Below, piece by piece: positions 46,910 through 58,107 of a stretch of 64,000 bases of DNA (positions are counted from its first letter, which is position 1; each line of letters opens with the position of its first letter). The notes beneath the pieces are model-generated. The model had not been told where the DNA came from, made no database searches, and worked only from the letters and a program-made list of their open reading frames with translations. Made by a program: the position numbers and the translations under genes. This DNA comes from Ziziphus jujuba (taxonomy: Eukaryota; Streptophyta; Magnoliopsida; Rosales; Rhamnaceae): positions 29,945,501 through 30,009,500 of the forward strand of contig NC_083383.1 in the NCBI RefSeq assembly GCF_031755915.1, written 5' to 3'.

Positions 46910-49900
46910 CACCTTCTCACATTTAACTTTTTCCCTGCTAGCCCGACCGCAATGGTGTGTTATGTTTGGGGCTGTCTTAAAAATTTTATTTTCCAACCAA
47001 ATCAGCTAATTTTACGTGTTTCATTACATAGCATATTTAATTAACTATTTCGCACCACCCTTTTTTTTCAGTTTTATTTATTTATTTATTTATTTTGTAC
47101 ATGCATTACAAAAATAAATAAATTATGTAAATAAGATTAACTTATAACTTTTTTTTTTAAAAAAATTAATTAATTAAAATATCTTAACGGGATGAACAGG
47201 ACTCATGCAATTCCTCTCTAAAGCCTCAAGCCAAGCCTCCAAAGTCCAAAGAAGTGGATTGAGGCTTTGATGAGGACAAAATGAAAGATACAAACATGGG
47301 GGAGTAAAATTAACTTCGAGGACATTGAGTGAGTGATTAATTTGGTTCTTAGTTGTACCGCCAAATAAGGGAGAGGAATAAATGGATACGATGGGATTGT
47401 TTTGTAGGAAACACTTTATAAAACTATTGAAGGAGAAATTTGATGTAAGAAACCATTTATAATCGAGCATATTTAACAATTATTTAATATATCCCACTTA
47501 CTTTATTATTACATATTTACGTTTTACACAATTATTTGTTAAGGTTTATTATATTTTAGTACCACTTTTAGTTTTATGATTTAATTAGGATATCAACTTT
47601 TTTAAAAGTTGTGTTTTAGGGTTTTTATATATAATATGTTGCAATTTGAACCATGTTTAATTTTTTACTAATGACGTTTAATAACAGTCTCACGTGCAGA
47701 TCACATAAATGCTCTTAAAATATATTAAATTTCAAATTAAAAAGTATTAAAATATAATTTAATAAATCAATATCCTTAAGTTTTAACAATTTTGCATTTT
47801 CCTATCCTTAAAAAATTTGCACTTTGATACTCTATTTGCACCTCACATGGGACAATTGTTAAACATTTTATTAGTCAAAAAGTTAAATATGCTCCAAATT
47901 ACAACAAATTATAAATTGATTTTTCGTTTCGAAAAAAAAAAAAAAAACTCAAACCACCGCAAGTACATCGGGCGTAAAGCAAGAAGCAGCCACTTTGGCC
48001 CTTCCTTCATGCAAGACTCATAATCTTTTAATGATAGAGGATGACGAGCAATTATATGTGCACTCTATTAGCATCTCCACCGCAAGAAGAACACTTTAAA
48101 AAAACCTATGAATCTAAAAGATCCTTAATCTCTTGTCCTCAGAACATATCCAAATCAAAATAAACATTACAATTATTAATTAAATTCACATCATTCTGCA
48201 AGTCATTAACAAACTCGCATTCTTCGAAAACCAGCTTGTATGCTAAATAACTAACCTTCTTTTCTCCTCAGTAATTCAATTGTCAGAGCAGAATATAATC
48301 AGTGAAAGGGTTTAGATAATATAATGGGTAAATTGAAGATTTAAATTTAAAATTTTAAAAATTGAAAATTTAAATTACAAAATTGCAAAAATTAAAAGTA
48401 CTAAAATGCCATAATCCCTATTTGTTATTGTGCACATGATATAACACAGCAGTTGCGTATAAGTTTTTATCAAGTTTTGAAGGAACAATTGGGCCTAATT
48501 TAGGAGACAAACTTAAACAATTATTATGTAGGTCTTTCAAATAACCGTCAATAATCACTTAGGACGTAAATCCAATATAATTAGCATATCATATACATTC
48601 AACATCATAATAATACAAGTAAATGTTATAAAAAATAGAAATTAGTATCAATGCACCTTAAGCCATACAAGGTTTGACATTTTCCACTTTAATTTATTTA
48701 TTTATTTTTTTTTTTTTGAGCATTTTGCTCTCTAAACTTGATTTTTTTTTTTTTTTTTTCCTCACGTTGCACCCCCTTTTTTCTGTTTGGGCCGTTTGAT
48801 AGGCAACATTGAGATTATTTAATCGCAGTCTCATGTTTGATCTGAGTGTGATAGGACTAAAAAATCCTGGCCCACCAATTGGGATTAAAAAATCTTATAG
48901 GTCGCCTCGAGCACAGCACAATCACCAGCCAATTTATGTTCTGGTTTCTCATACTTTACTTCATTCATGGTTGGATTGGCCTCAATATTATCATCCCTTT
49001 AATTTCCAAATGTTTGTCCCTTTGGCCTTTGAGAACATGCCTAGCTACTGTCAAATATCTTAACAGTTGTACGTGTAGAAATTTTGGTTCTGGGAAAACA
49101 ACACATTCGACAACGATTTGGTGTAAAATTTCGTTTTACATTGTATGATACTTTATTTAAAAAATAGTACTTATTAGAAAATTTTAACTTGAATTAATTT
49201 ATTTATTGGATTGTTAATGTAAGATTTCTTCTTCCATCATATTAACTAAGGCAGTGACTAGAAATAAGTGGAAAATGAATAAAATAAATAAATAAATTAT
49301 TTATTAAAAAAAAAAAAAGAAGAAGAAGGATTGTATGCGTTATTGCCTAGCCAGTCAAGCACCTGAGGGTCGGACTGTTTATCCCTTCATCGGACCCAAT
49401 TCCTTTAAATCTCATTGGACTCTAATTGTTAGATGTATCCAGGACCAACCATACAAGCTTAACAAGGCCCTCCAACACAACCAAACATCATATTGCCCCG
49501 CTTGGTAGCAAGCCCACTTTACAACGCTCGGTAATTAGAGCTTCTAAAGTAATTTAAAACAAATAATGGGCTTATTTGATTTTCATTCAATATGGTAATA
49601 TTAACTTCAAAATTATAAAGAGATTTGAACCCTATATATACTCTGGTACTGTGAAACTAAGATTATTAATTAGAATGTTAGCAGCTTAATTATTAGTGCC
49701 ATGAGAGAGTTTTAGGTTCAAATTTATGTAATAGAAATAGGTAACATTAATTTTTGTTACTTCTCTATAACAATCATGGCTTTTTCTGAAGGTGCAAATG
49801 ATCTGCCCCCCTAGAGTCTACTACCACCCCAATAGAGCACTCAACGTCCAGCGGCCGGTGGTGGTCTGTAACCATAGGATGATGTGCAATAAACATGGGG

Positions 49901-50304
49901 GGTGGGTCGGCGAAGGTTTGTGCTGGTTTATGGGAGTCTCCCAAGCTAGAGTCAGGTTGGTTATGGGAAATCTGGTTGGCAACATTAAGAACTCTTCGTC
50001 CCGTGCCAAATTATATATATACATATATATATGTGTGTGTGTGTGTGTATGCATAATTAGATCAATAGAAATATAAACAATCACTTGCATAACCTGCCAT
50101 TTCTTGGTACTATTACTCGATATATATATATACACACACACACACACATATATGATCATATATCACACCAAAAGTATAGAAGCTTTGAATTTATATTTTA
50201 GGCGATGTAATGAACCAAGGGTGATTGACCAAAAATTAGGAAACAATAATGGAAAAGAAATGAAAAGAAAATATTGTTATAAAAAGTATCCAAAACAAAG
50301 AGTT

Positions 50305-50308
<4 letters not shown>
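46910..50308. other. Intergenic region; no gene recognised
   Basis: Up to 47460 it parallels the gene B upstream region. A block at 48880-49140 resembles 52085-52320 (CCAATTTA, ATCATCAC/ATCATCCC, ACATGCCTAG, ATTTTGGTTCTGGGA, GGTGTAAAATTTCG). Poly-T runs lie at 48700-48760. An open frame at 49792-50076 has no domain I recognise. Confidence 0.45.

Positions 50309-50348
<40 letters not shown>
50309..50348. repeat. (GT)n microsatellite
   Basis: About 40 bp of GT repeat, next to the exon-1-end remnant of the G relic. Confidence 0.9.
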
Positions 50349-50350
<2 letters not shown>

Positions 50351-50363
50351 GGACTTAGTACTT

Positions 50364-51118
50364 ACCAAGATTAAGATTTGGTATTCCATCAATTAAGCAT
50401 GACAGTATCTGATAAATTTTAAATAAACATTGTAGGAAGATGATCCACATATATACAACAAACTAATTAATTATTGTTCAAATCTTATGTTATTTAATAG
50501 TATCTATAAAAATTTTAGAATATACCATTTATCGTATTCGATAAATTAAGTATGACAGTATCCGATAAATTTTAAATAAACATTGTAGGAGGATAATCCA
50601 CATCATATACAACAAACTAATTAATTATCATTCAAATATTATGTTATTTAATAATATCTATAAAAATTTTAATATATACCATTTATTGTAGACTGATTCC
50701 ATAAAATTTTAATTATTATAAAATTTGCAAAATAATAAACCACGTAACATAGACCACTATGAAATCAACTCTCTCAATCTTCGCTTTATCTTATAGGATA
50801 AAATAGTACGACTGTATGTCAAAACAATGACCCCTATCTTTTATTTATAATGCACACAAAATAATAATAATAATAATAATAATTAATAATGTTTTTAAAA
50901 ATAGAAATGGGCCATAAATCCATTAGGGTTTTGTATAGAAAGATAGATAAGGTTTTTTTTGTCTAATGGGCCTATTGGACAATAAAGAAAAAGTGACTTA
51001 AATGGGCCTCTTTGCAACTAATTATGCCAGTCCATATAATTATTCTAACAGTGGTAGCTATTGCAGAATGAATAGGAGGATTGCCTCACCATGAAATTGT
51101 AGGCATGGAGATACTCAT
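50364..51118 (-). pseudogene. Gene G relic: split exon 1 of the secreted-peptide family
   Basis: 51118-51048 matches the start of gene A exon 1 (ATGAGTATCTCC, then TTTCATGGTGAGGCAATCC, CAATAGCTACC). A stop and shift fall where A has CATGGTGATGGC. The end of that exon appears 650 bp away at about 50399-50364 (GCTTAATTGATGGAATACC, AATCTTAATCTTG then GTAAGT), parallel to A's exon end and donor. AT-rich sequence with a 153-bp tandem duplication separates the pieces. No exon 2 was found. Confidence 0.55.
50391..50695. repeat. 153-bp tandem duplication inside the G relic
   Basis: Units 50391-50543 and 50544-50695 share ATTAAGYATGACAGTATC, GATAAATTTTAAATAAAC and ACAACAAACTAATTAATTA. They differ at about a dozen sites. 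Confidence 0.8.
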
Positions 51119-51990
51119 TTTTGATGTTGTACAAGGCAGCTCAATTATTATTATTATTTTTTCTCTAGCCCAAAGTTTGAAAAGAAGAGCTCAATTGGAT
51201 GCGGAGAAAGAAGTGCATTTGTTGGTACTTCTAAGGTAAATTAACTTGGATCAATTTAGGTGTGGTTTTTGGTAACATGTTAACTTTGGGTTTTTGATTT
51301 TCTTTTTTTTTTTTCACCTAATTACATATAATTTGTTTACTTTTAAATTTTTGTTAATATTAATTAAAAGTATTTGAGTCCTTTTAACATCTGTAATAAT
51401 TATATATTTGAAAGAATTAAAAATAAAAACAAAAGAAAATATAAGAGATCAAATTGATGTAATATACAGAAACATTAATGAACATGAAAATTACACACAA
51501 TTAAATATAATAAAAAAAATAAAAATTAGCATGCAACCAAATGGCAACTTAGTCATAGATATTTTTAAAAAATTACCGAACCTTCAATAATTGCATGCAG
51601 ATGGTGCATGCAGTTTGACATGCAGTTTGAGACGACAATTAAATAATTGGAATAATTGACAAAGAGACAGTGTCTGAATATTGATTTTTCTTTGTATTTC
51701 TTGATTAAAGGATCCATTAGGATCCAAACACTGCCCCATTTCTGCTCCACCTGTCAAACGATTTCAAGTCAGTATTGAAATAGAAGAGGGATCTGCACCA
51801 CGTATGCACGCTTTTGTGAAAAAATTTCCTTCTATTTTCTGAAGTTACCAAAATAACCTCTTACATTTTCGTTCACAATGTCACCTATTTTGTACAAAAT
51901 TGCTTTGCTTTATTAATAGACTGATTAATAAATAGTTAAAAAATAGAGAAAAAGGAAAACAGTGCTTAATTAGCATTATTATTGTTTCCA
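51040..51990. repeat. Segmental duplication, copy 1 (with 63060-64000)
   Basis: It begins in the G relic and continues upstream of it. Landmarks in both copies are TTGGATGCGGAGAAAG, AAGAGATCAAATTGATGTAA, AAATGGCAACTTAGTCATAG, GGAATAATTGAC, GACAGTGTCTGAATATTG and GAAATAGAAGAGGGATCTGC. The other copy includes the H relic and runs off the window. Confidence 0.85.
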
Positions 51991-53247
51991 TGGCGTAACT
52001 AATTTTCTTCTGCATGTTTATTGTCACTATTGCATACTAGTCAATAGAGGTTTCCTCTATTAACTATATTGACTATAAGCATATGTCACTGTCAGCAAGG
52101 CACAACCACTAGCCAATTTACGTTATGCTTTTCTTATTCATGGTTCGATTGGTATAACGATTATCATCACTTTAAAATTTCCAAATGTTTTCCCTTTGAC
52201 CTTTGAGGACATGCCTAGGGGCGGTGTCAAATATTTTAATGGTCGTAGGTATAGAAATTTTGGTTCTGGGACACATTAAACAAAGATTTGGTGTAAAATT
52301 TCGTGTTTTGACACAGGTCCTATTGGGAGCAGCACTATTCTATAATCGTGCGTCAATGCTGTCAAGGCTGTTAAGCACAATGCACACCATGCTTAGTGAT
52401 GCATGGATATGTAATTTAGCCAAAGCAAAGGATATAAAATACAATTAACCCCATAATCAAATTTGATCTCATTCAAAATCATCCAAAACTTCAAAAGAAT
52501 TGATCAGGAGTCCTTTCTCAGTAAAAGAGTCTGCATCATCTTCTCTCAAGTTAGGAAAATTTTAAGATTTAAATTTAAGTTCGTTGACGTTCTAAAACTT
52601 CAAATTAAAGATATTAATTTTTTATGATAAATAATTAAAAATGTTATTTTTAGTAATTAAGGAGACGGCATTTTGATTGGCTATGATTGATGTATGTATA
52701 AAAATTTGTACTCACAACTTTATGAATGTTCATACAAGCATATATCATATTAAATTATCATTAATTTTAAAACTTTGAATTTGTATTAAGTTTGATTGTC
52801 CAACATGTATGTGTACATAACAAAGAAATTTGGTCAATTCCTAAATTTAAGATTTGATTTGGACAAAATTCTTTATTGCAACATGTGGAATATTGATCCA
52901 AATCAAATCCTGAACTTAAAAAGCTGATCTGAACCGAGTAACAAAATATCCAGGACAAATTAATAAACTTATGAGTTAAATATATATTTGGCTGAAGGTA
53001 CCCCAAATAGCTAGCTGATCTCTATAGGAAAAGTACTGATCAGTCCAAGATTCCAAATTAACTTAGAACAATATCCATTAGCATATATATATATATATAT
53101 GAATATATATATGGTAGATGATACATGGATATATGAAGAAGATAGAAAGTTCCTTTATATGCAGTATGCATCATTGATTAGTAACATATATAGAATATTA
53201 CAAGTACATGATAAAGATGAGAAAGTTATTATTATTGTTATTTTTTT
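51991..53247. other. Intergenic region; no gene
   Basis: Contains the block shared with 48880-49140 (52085-52320) and a TA run at 53085-53100. No gene is recognised. Confidence 0.45.
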
Positions 53248-53878
53248 CTAACAATAGTTTCTCATCTCATGGCTTGGTTGGTGGATAGCATCCCAATATG
53301 GGCAGCCTATAGATTCCCCGGCCTGCTGGTGAACCGTATATCGGTCAACCTCCGATATGTGGCGGACAGTAGACCGGTGGACGGTAATAGACTGGTGGAT
53401 GGTAATAGATTGGTGGCCTGTTTCTTGGTGGTGATGGTGCACCTCCTCCACCTCCACCTCCACCTCCACCTCCTCCTGGATGATGCGAACGCGCGGTATG
53501 TGAATACGTGGTCTGCGAACAGGTGGAAGACGAGGCAGTAGATTTTGTCCATAACATGGTGGCTTGACGACGGTGGAGGCTTTCAAGCCAGAGTAAGCAG
53601 GTTGGTAATAATTTAGTCCTCCTCCTCCTTTGGATATATGCACCACATATAAATAAAAAATAATCCAACCAATTACAACAAAGTTTTTAGCCTAATTATT
53701 AAATTAATTGCAAAGAAGCAGGAAAACTTGAAAAATTAACGAATTAAACAAAATTAATAAAGATTAGAATATATATACCATTGTAAGGCGTGGCATTAGA
53801 CACTACGCAGAGCATGAGGAGGATGGCTGCGAATGAAGTTTTCATTGCAGTGACTTTGGAAGACTTTGAGACACTCAT
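53248..53878 (-). CDS. Gene D: secreted-family member with frame-shifted tail (159 aa)
   Basis: Exon 1 is 53878-53779 (MSVSKSSKVTAMKTSFAAI... signal peptide, likely cleavage after SNA). Exon 2 is 53627-53248, with donor GTATAT, acceptor CCAAAG and a phase-1 split. The spliced frame gives GGGGLNYYQPAYSGLKAS, KPPCYGQNLLPRLPPVRRPR and IHIPRVRII, homologous to gene F (SGLKGSSV...YGQSLIPFPRIPR). It then enters an acidic repeat (EEVEVEVEVEEV) and a His-rich stretch (HQSITIHQSITVHRST). The same DNA in another frame (53487-53345) encodes a Gly run followed by PPIYYHPPVYYRPPVYCPP, an extensin-like tail that aligns with GGGNEPPPS in F and GGGNEPSPP in E. A 1-bp indel near 53485 probably shifted the tail. 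The present product may be altered or non-functional. Confidence 0.6.
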
Positions 53879-53927
53879 TTTGTTTGATGGATATATACGC
53901 AACATCCATGAAGTGTCTGATCGATGC

Positions 53928-53935
53928 TATTTATA
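53928..53935 (-). promoter_or_regulatory. TATA box of gene D
   Basis: TATAAATA on the minus strand within TTTAGCCTATAAATAGC, about 50 bp upstream of the ATG. Confidence 0.65.
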
Positions 53936-53944
53936 GGCTAAATT

Positions 53945-54310
53945 GGAAGTAATTAATACGTACCATTGATAAATAATATGGTTGGGGAAAAGTTATGGTC
54001 CATATGGAAAACTTATTATTATCTTTGAATTACTTTTATTCATTTATTTTTTTTTTTTTCTTTTGTGGAAAGATAAGTCTTGGTCTTACTTTCCAAGCGA
54101 CTATTTGAAACCTACTGTTTATTTATTTGTTTTTAAATTTTATATGCTTGCTAGCTACTGGCTCAGTTGAAAGTCTTGGTCTTCCAAGAGCAATTATACA
54201 ATTATTCAATATATATTAATTATAGTCCCTACACTACGCTAGGGTATTCTCTCTCGTGGTCTTTACGGGTTGTAGTCTTATCAGAGGTTTAATGGAGAAG
54301 GTATTGTTTC

Positions 54311-54355
<45 letters not shown>

Positions 54356-55261
54356 ATTGAAGAAATTGAAATTGAAACAATGTTTAGCAAGCGTTTACAA
54401 CTTACAAAGGATGAATGCGAAACAATAATAATAAACAAACTACTCAGATATACAGTTTTACCTGAAGAGTTCAATGATACAATTTTACCGCATCAGTTAA
54501 ATCTGAACCAAGCTAAGTCCAATTTCTCATTAATTCATAGCTCTTGGAGCTTCAGTCCGTACAACAATGATGATTGGTGAACCAAGTAGCAAAGCAAGCA
54601 AGGTCAAGAAAGGAGACGATTGAGCTGCCTTTGTACTAATCAAATTAAACCAAAACGACACAGTTTAGACGACAGGTCTTGACCACCTGTCATTCGAGAC
54701 ACTTCTGACCAATCACATGAGGTTTAAATGACATGGCTGCCATTAACTCACGTGATGCTGCACAAAAAACGTCGATGGACTCGCGGAAGACCAAAGCTTA
54801 GACATGTGCAGAAGCTAACTAGCAAAACGACGCCGCAAAACTAAAACAACTTTGACACACATAGACCAATGAAATTAAAAACTTAACAAAGAAATTAATT
54901 CAACAACGCCCTTTGCCCCCAAATTGAAGCTCGACCAGAGCTTATTTGCGAAGTTGCTTCTGGCCACAATTTGTGCATAAAAATCAACCATTTAGGATCA
55001 AATCCAAGAGCGCACTCTTTAAATTCTGCCCATTTAGTAAGTTCAAAAATTATTATGGTTCCATAAATACGACACTAATGAAACATTTTATTAATTTCAC
55101 GTAGTACTGTACCGAGATGGTGAAGCATAATTTTACTCAGTACTACTAGTACCAAAGACGTAAAACAAAGTCTATTTATAAATTAGCATATTATATAATT
55201 AAAACACACATAACCAACATTGACCATATATGCAGTCTGGTAAATAAACACAGCGATCTAG
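53945..55261. other. Intergenic region; (ATT)n repeat; no gene
   Basis: An (ATT)n run lies at 54311-54354. The open frame at 54380-54580 has no recognisable domain. Sequence at 54590-55010 is richer in GC but shows no coding pattern I can identify. Confidence 0.45.
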
Positions 55262-55388
55262 CTAGTATCCATATATTAGTATTATTAGCACACTGGCTGC
55301 AGGGAAATATATAGCGGATTCTTTTGTAACTAGTTGTAATTTTATCTGAACAATCTCATGGCTTCCTTGGTGGATAGCCTCTGCAAGA

Positions 55389-55618
55389 TTATGGTGGTGA
55401 TGGTTCATTGCCTCCTCCTGACCTTCCATGGAAGTGTCTATACAAGCCTTTACCAACCTGTACAACCGGTCTAATACCTGCTTTACCTCCAACTTCGCCT
55501 AATGATGGCAGCAACTTTCGACGGTAAATTGGTGGTTTGGTGGTGTCAGAGTCAGCTGGTTGGTTTTGGATGTAGTGAACAACTTTCTTAAGCTCACTAC
55601 TAACAATCCCTCCTCCTC
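55389..55618 (-). pseudogene. Gene E: orphan exon 2 of the secreted-peptide family
   Basis: The frame starts after a GGGAG acceptor in the family's phase 1. It reads GGGIVSSELKKVVHYIQNQP, then KPPIYRRKLLPSLGEVGG, GKGLYRHFHGRS and ends GGGNEPSPP-stop. The ending matches gene F (GGGNEPPPS) and the alternative frame of D. No signal-peptide exon is found upstream. The expected place (55740-55790) is a poly-T run, and beyond it are unrelated sequences. The promoter-distal block of the family does survive at about 56560-56730. Exon 1 has probably been deleted or replaced. Confidence 0.6.
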
Positions 55619-55789
55619 CTCCCACATTTGAAATTTCAAAATTAATAACTTTTTTAATTATAATAATTAAATGAGTAAGTTTATTGATCTCCTTGGAGTT
55701 ATTTTCCAAATTATAATATAGGACGCATCAGCCTTGCGAAACATGAATAAGCTATACCTTTAGCATTTTTTTTTTTTTTTTTTTTTTGA

Positions 55790-55918
55790 AGAAGCCAAAT
55801 TTAGAAACTAGTGGAAATTAGTGGAAACAGAATATAACAGCCATTTATAATTGTGACATCATGTCGATAGTACAAATTTGATAAATGTTATTACATGTCC
55901 GAGGCAATTTTTTTCGCA

Positions 55919-55949
<31 letters not shown>

Positions 55950-56806
55950 TTGGTGTCAGGAAGGTGCTGTTGTATCTGATCTTTTCCACTTCAGACACGT
56001 TAGTATGCTATTATGTGGCATATTATCATGCACTGGTACTATTTTTGTACATGTACCTCTAATTGTCTCGCAATAGTTCAATTGATCAGACTATTCAACA
56101 AAACCCCAGTACATTTTATTGTATGCTTTTGTAGAAAAGTCATAGAAGTTATAAATAATGAGCATTTTTGACAGTCTGAGTTTGTCCGCAATGGAGGACT
56201 TGAATTGTTTCTCCTTATGTATTGGAACTAAAATTTTAGTATATTTACTAACAAAATAATCCACAATTTTTACAAACAACTAAAAAATTTAAAGGAAATA
56301 TTTCAAAATTTTGAAGCTTCAAATGATCATTGCAGTGAAGACACTAGAATAATAATAAACTGTCAAAGGTATTTCTGTAATTTCTTAATTAGAAAAAGAA
56401 AATGCCATAGGAGGATATAATAGTCTACAGTCTATGTATATAGGAGTTATTGATGGATAATTTTATGCCCAATATCCTTTTTTTTCAAGTGTTAATTAAT
56501 TTGAGCATGCATACTGACTGAGTCAATGGGAGAAATTTTTCTGTGCACATTGTGTACCAGCTGACTAGGTATTGAAAAATTTCTCGAGTGGATTGTTGAT
56601 TTTCCTTTCCAAATCAGACACCATCGACCAAAAATTATCGTCAAAATATTCCACGTAGTCAACCAGTTGCTTACTTAATTGAATATTTCCCTGCTTAGCT
56701 CAACGACAATGGTGGTAACACTTCTTTTTCCGTATCATGTTTGTGTGATTTTCGATGTTGAATCTTTAATATTCAATCAAGAAATAAAACAACATCCATT
56801 ATGATG
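55790..56806. other. Region upstream of gene E; promoter remnant only
   Basis: A TA run lies at 55921-55946. At 56560-56730 there is a block resembling the upstream regions of B and C (ATCGTCAAAATATTCCACG, CGACAATGGTGG). Its G-box is altered to CACGTA, and no TATA core follows. Confidence 0.5.
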
Positions 56807-56811
56807 CATTG

Positions 56812-57181
56812 TGTTAGAGTTAGTGACCCGAATTCTTGTTGACCCGACCCGAAAAGCTCGCGGTGCGACCCATTTGGTGAAACTAATTTTGGAGAAAAAT
56901 TTGGGGCTCTGTGGTGGAAGCGGAGGTCTCGGGCCGATAGGGTTCTGTTCAATTTTAGGGTTTCTTCCGTACTATATATATATATATATATTTTTGTTCG
57001 GCTGTAATTGGGGGTTTAGGGTATCTCGATTTTGGCTCACCTTTTGTACCAATCTTTCGATATTGGATTTGCTTCTCCCTGCCCGTGGTTTTTCCCGTGA
57101 AGGGTTTCTACGTAAATTGTGTGTTTGTTCTTCGTTTTCTTTGTTTCCGTTGCTATTTGTTTTTCTCCCAATTCTGTAACA
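56812..57181 (+). repeat. 5' LTR of copia element 3
   Basis: It starts TGTTAGAGTTAGTGACCC and ends CAATTCTGTAACA (370 bp). A TA run lies at 56974-56993. Confidence 0.95.
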
Positions 57182-57183
57182 AA

Positions 57184-57195
57184 TGGTATCAGAGC
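57184..57195 (+). other. Primer binding site of copia element 3
   Basis: TGGTATCAGAGC lies two bases after the LTR, complementary to initiator tRNA-Met. Confidence 0.9.
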
Positions 57196-57237
57196 CGCGT
57201 CGATCTATTTGAGAATTTTTTTTTCTTTCTTTAGATC

Positions 57238-58107
57238 ATGGCAACAAAGTTCGACATTGAGAAATTTGAGCGCAACATGAGTTTCTCCATGTGGCAAGTC
57301 AAGATGAAGGCGATTTTGACACAGAACGGTTTACACAAGGCGTTGGTTGGCAAGGAGCAGATGCCGTCTTCGTGGGATGCCGAAAAGAAAGCCGAGGTTG
57401 ATGAGCGTGCCCTATCCACCATTCAGCTATGCTTGTCCAATGAAGTTTTGAAGGAGGTCCTTGATCAGAAGACAACAAAGGACTTATGGGACAAGTTGGA
57501 ATCTTTGTACATCACAAAGAATCTCACAACGAAACTGATTGCGAAGCACCGTCTATACACCCTTTCTATGGCTGAAGGTACATCTATTAAAACACACATA
57601 GATGACTTTTCTACTATTTTGTTGGATCTGGCGAACATGGACATTAAATATGATGATGAAGACCAGGCCCTAATGCTACTGCGTTCCTTACCTCCATCGT
57701 ATAAAAATTTTAGGGAGACTTTGATTTACAGTAATAAAACCCTAAAATTGGAGGACGTGAAAGCTTCTTTATATTCTAAGGAGTTGTTTGATAAGGAGTT
57801 GACCAGCAGTTCGGATAACAATAATTTTGGGAGTTCCGGAGGAGAGGGTTTGATTGTTAGAGGTAGAACATCATCTAGAGATCAAAATAACAATGGTGGT
57901 AGTCGGCCAAGATCGAAGTCAAGGTTCAGAAACCTTATTTGTCACTACTGTAAGAAAAAGGGGCACATCAAAACTGAATGTCGTAAGCTTCAGAATAAAA
58001 ATAATGAAAAGAGTAAGGAACATGCCGAAGCCAGTGTCGCACATGAGGAAATTGAAGATGGAGATGTTTATTCAGTGACTGAGGATAGTTCGGGCAAGCA
58101 GGGATGA
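57238..58107 (+). CDS. Copia element 3 Gag (289 aa, ends at in-frame UGA)
   Basis: It starts MATKFDIEKFERNMSFSMWQ. A UBN2-type Gag domain (about 5-185, with DLWDKLESLY) is followed by a basic linker (GSRPRSKSRFRN) and a CCHC knuckle (CHYCKKKGHIKTEC, about 239-252). The stop UGA (58105-58107) is the only interruption before pol. The next codons continue in the same frame (ILDSACSFH). The usual motif here is WILDS, so UGA sits exactly on the expected Trp codon. Gag is expected to assemble the cytoplasmic particle. Confidence 0.92.
   Translation: MATKFDIEKFERNMSFSMWQVKMKAILTQNGLHKALVGKEQMPSSWDAEKKAEVDERALSTIQLCLSNEVLKEVLDQKTTKDLWDKLESLYITKNLTTKLIAKHRLYTLSMAEGTSIKTHIDDFSTILLDLANMDIKYDDEDQALMLLRSLPPSYKNFRETLIYSNKTLKLEDVKASLYSKELFDKELTSSSDNNNFGSSGGEGLIVRGRTSSRDQNNNGGSRPRSKSRFRNLICHYCKKKGHIKTECRKLQNKNNEKSKEHAEASVAHEEIEDGDVYSVTEDSSGKQG

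Noticed and set aside
49792..50076. 94-codon open frame near 50 kb
   Set aside because: It ends in a TA/GT repeat, has no recognisable domain and no paralogue in the window.
54380..54580. 66-codon open frame following an (ATT)n repeat
   Set aside because: No signal peptide, family motif or promoter core as in the neighbouring genes.
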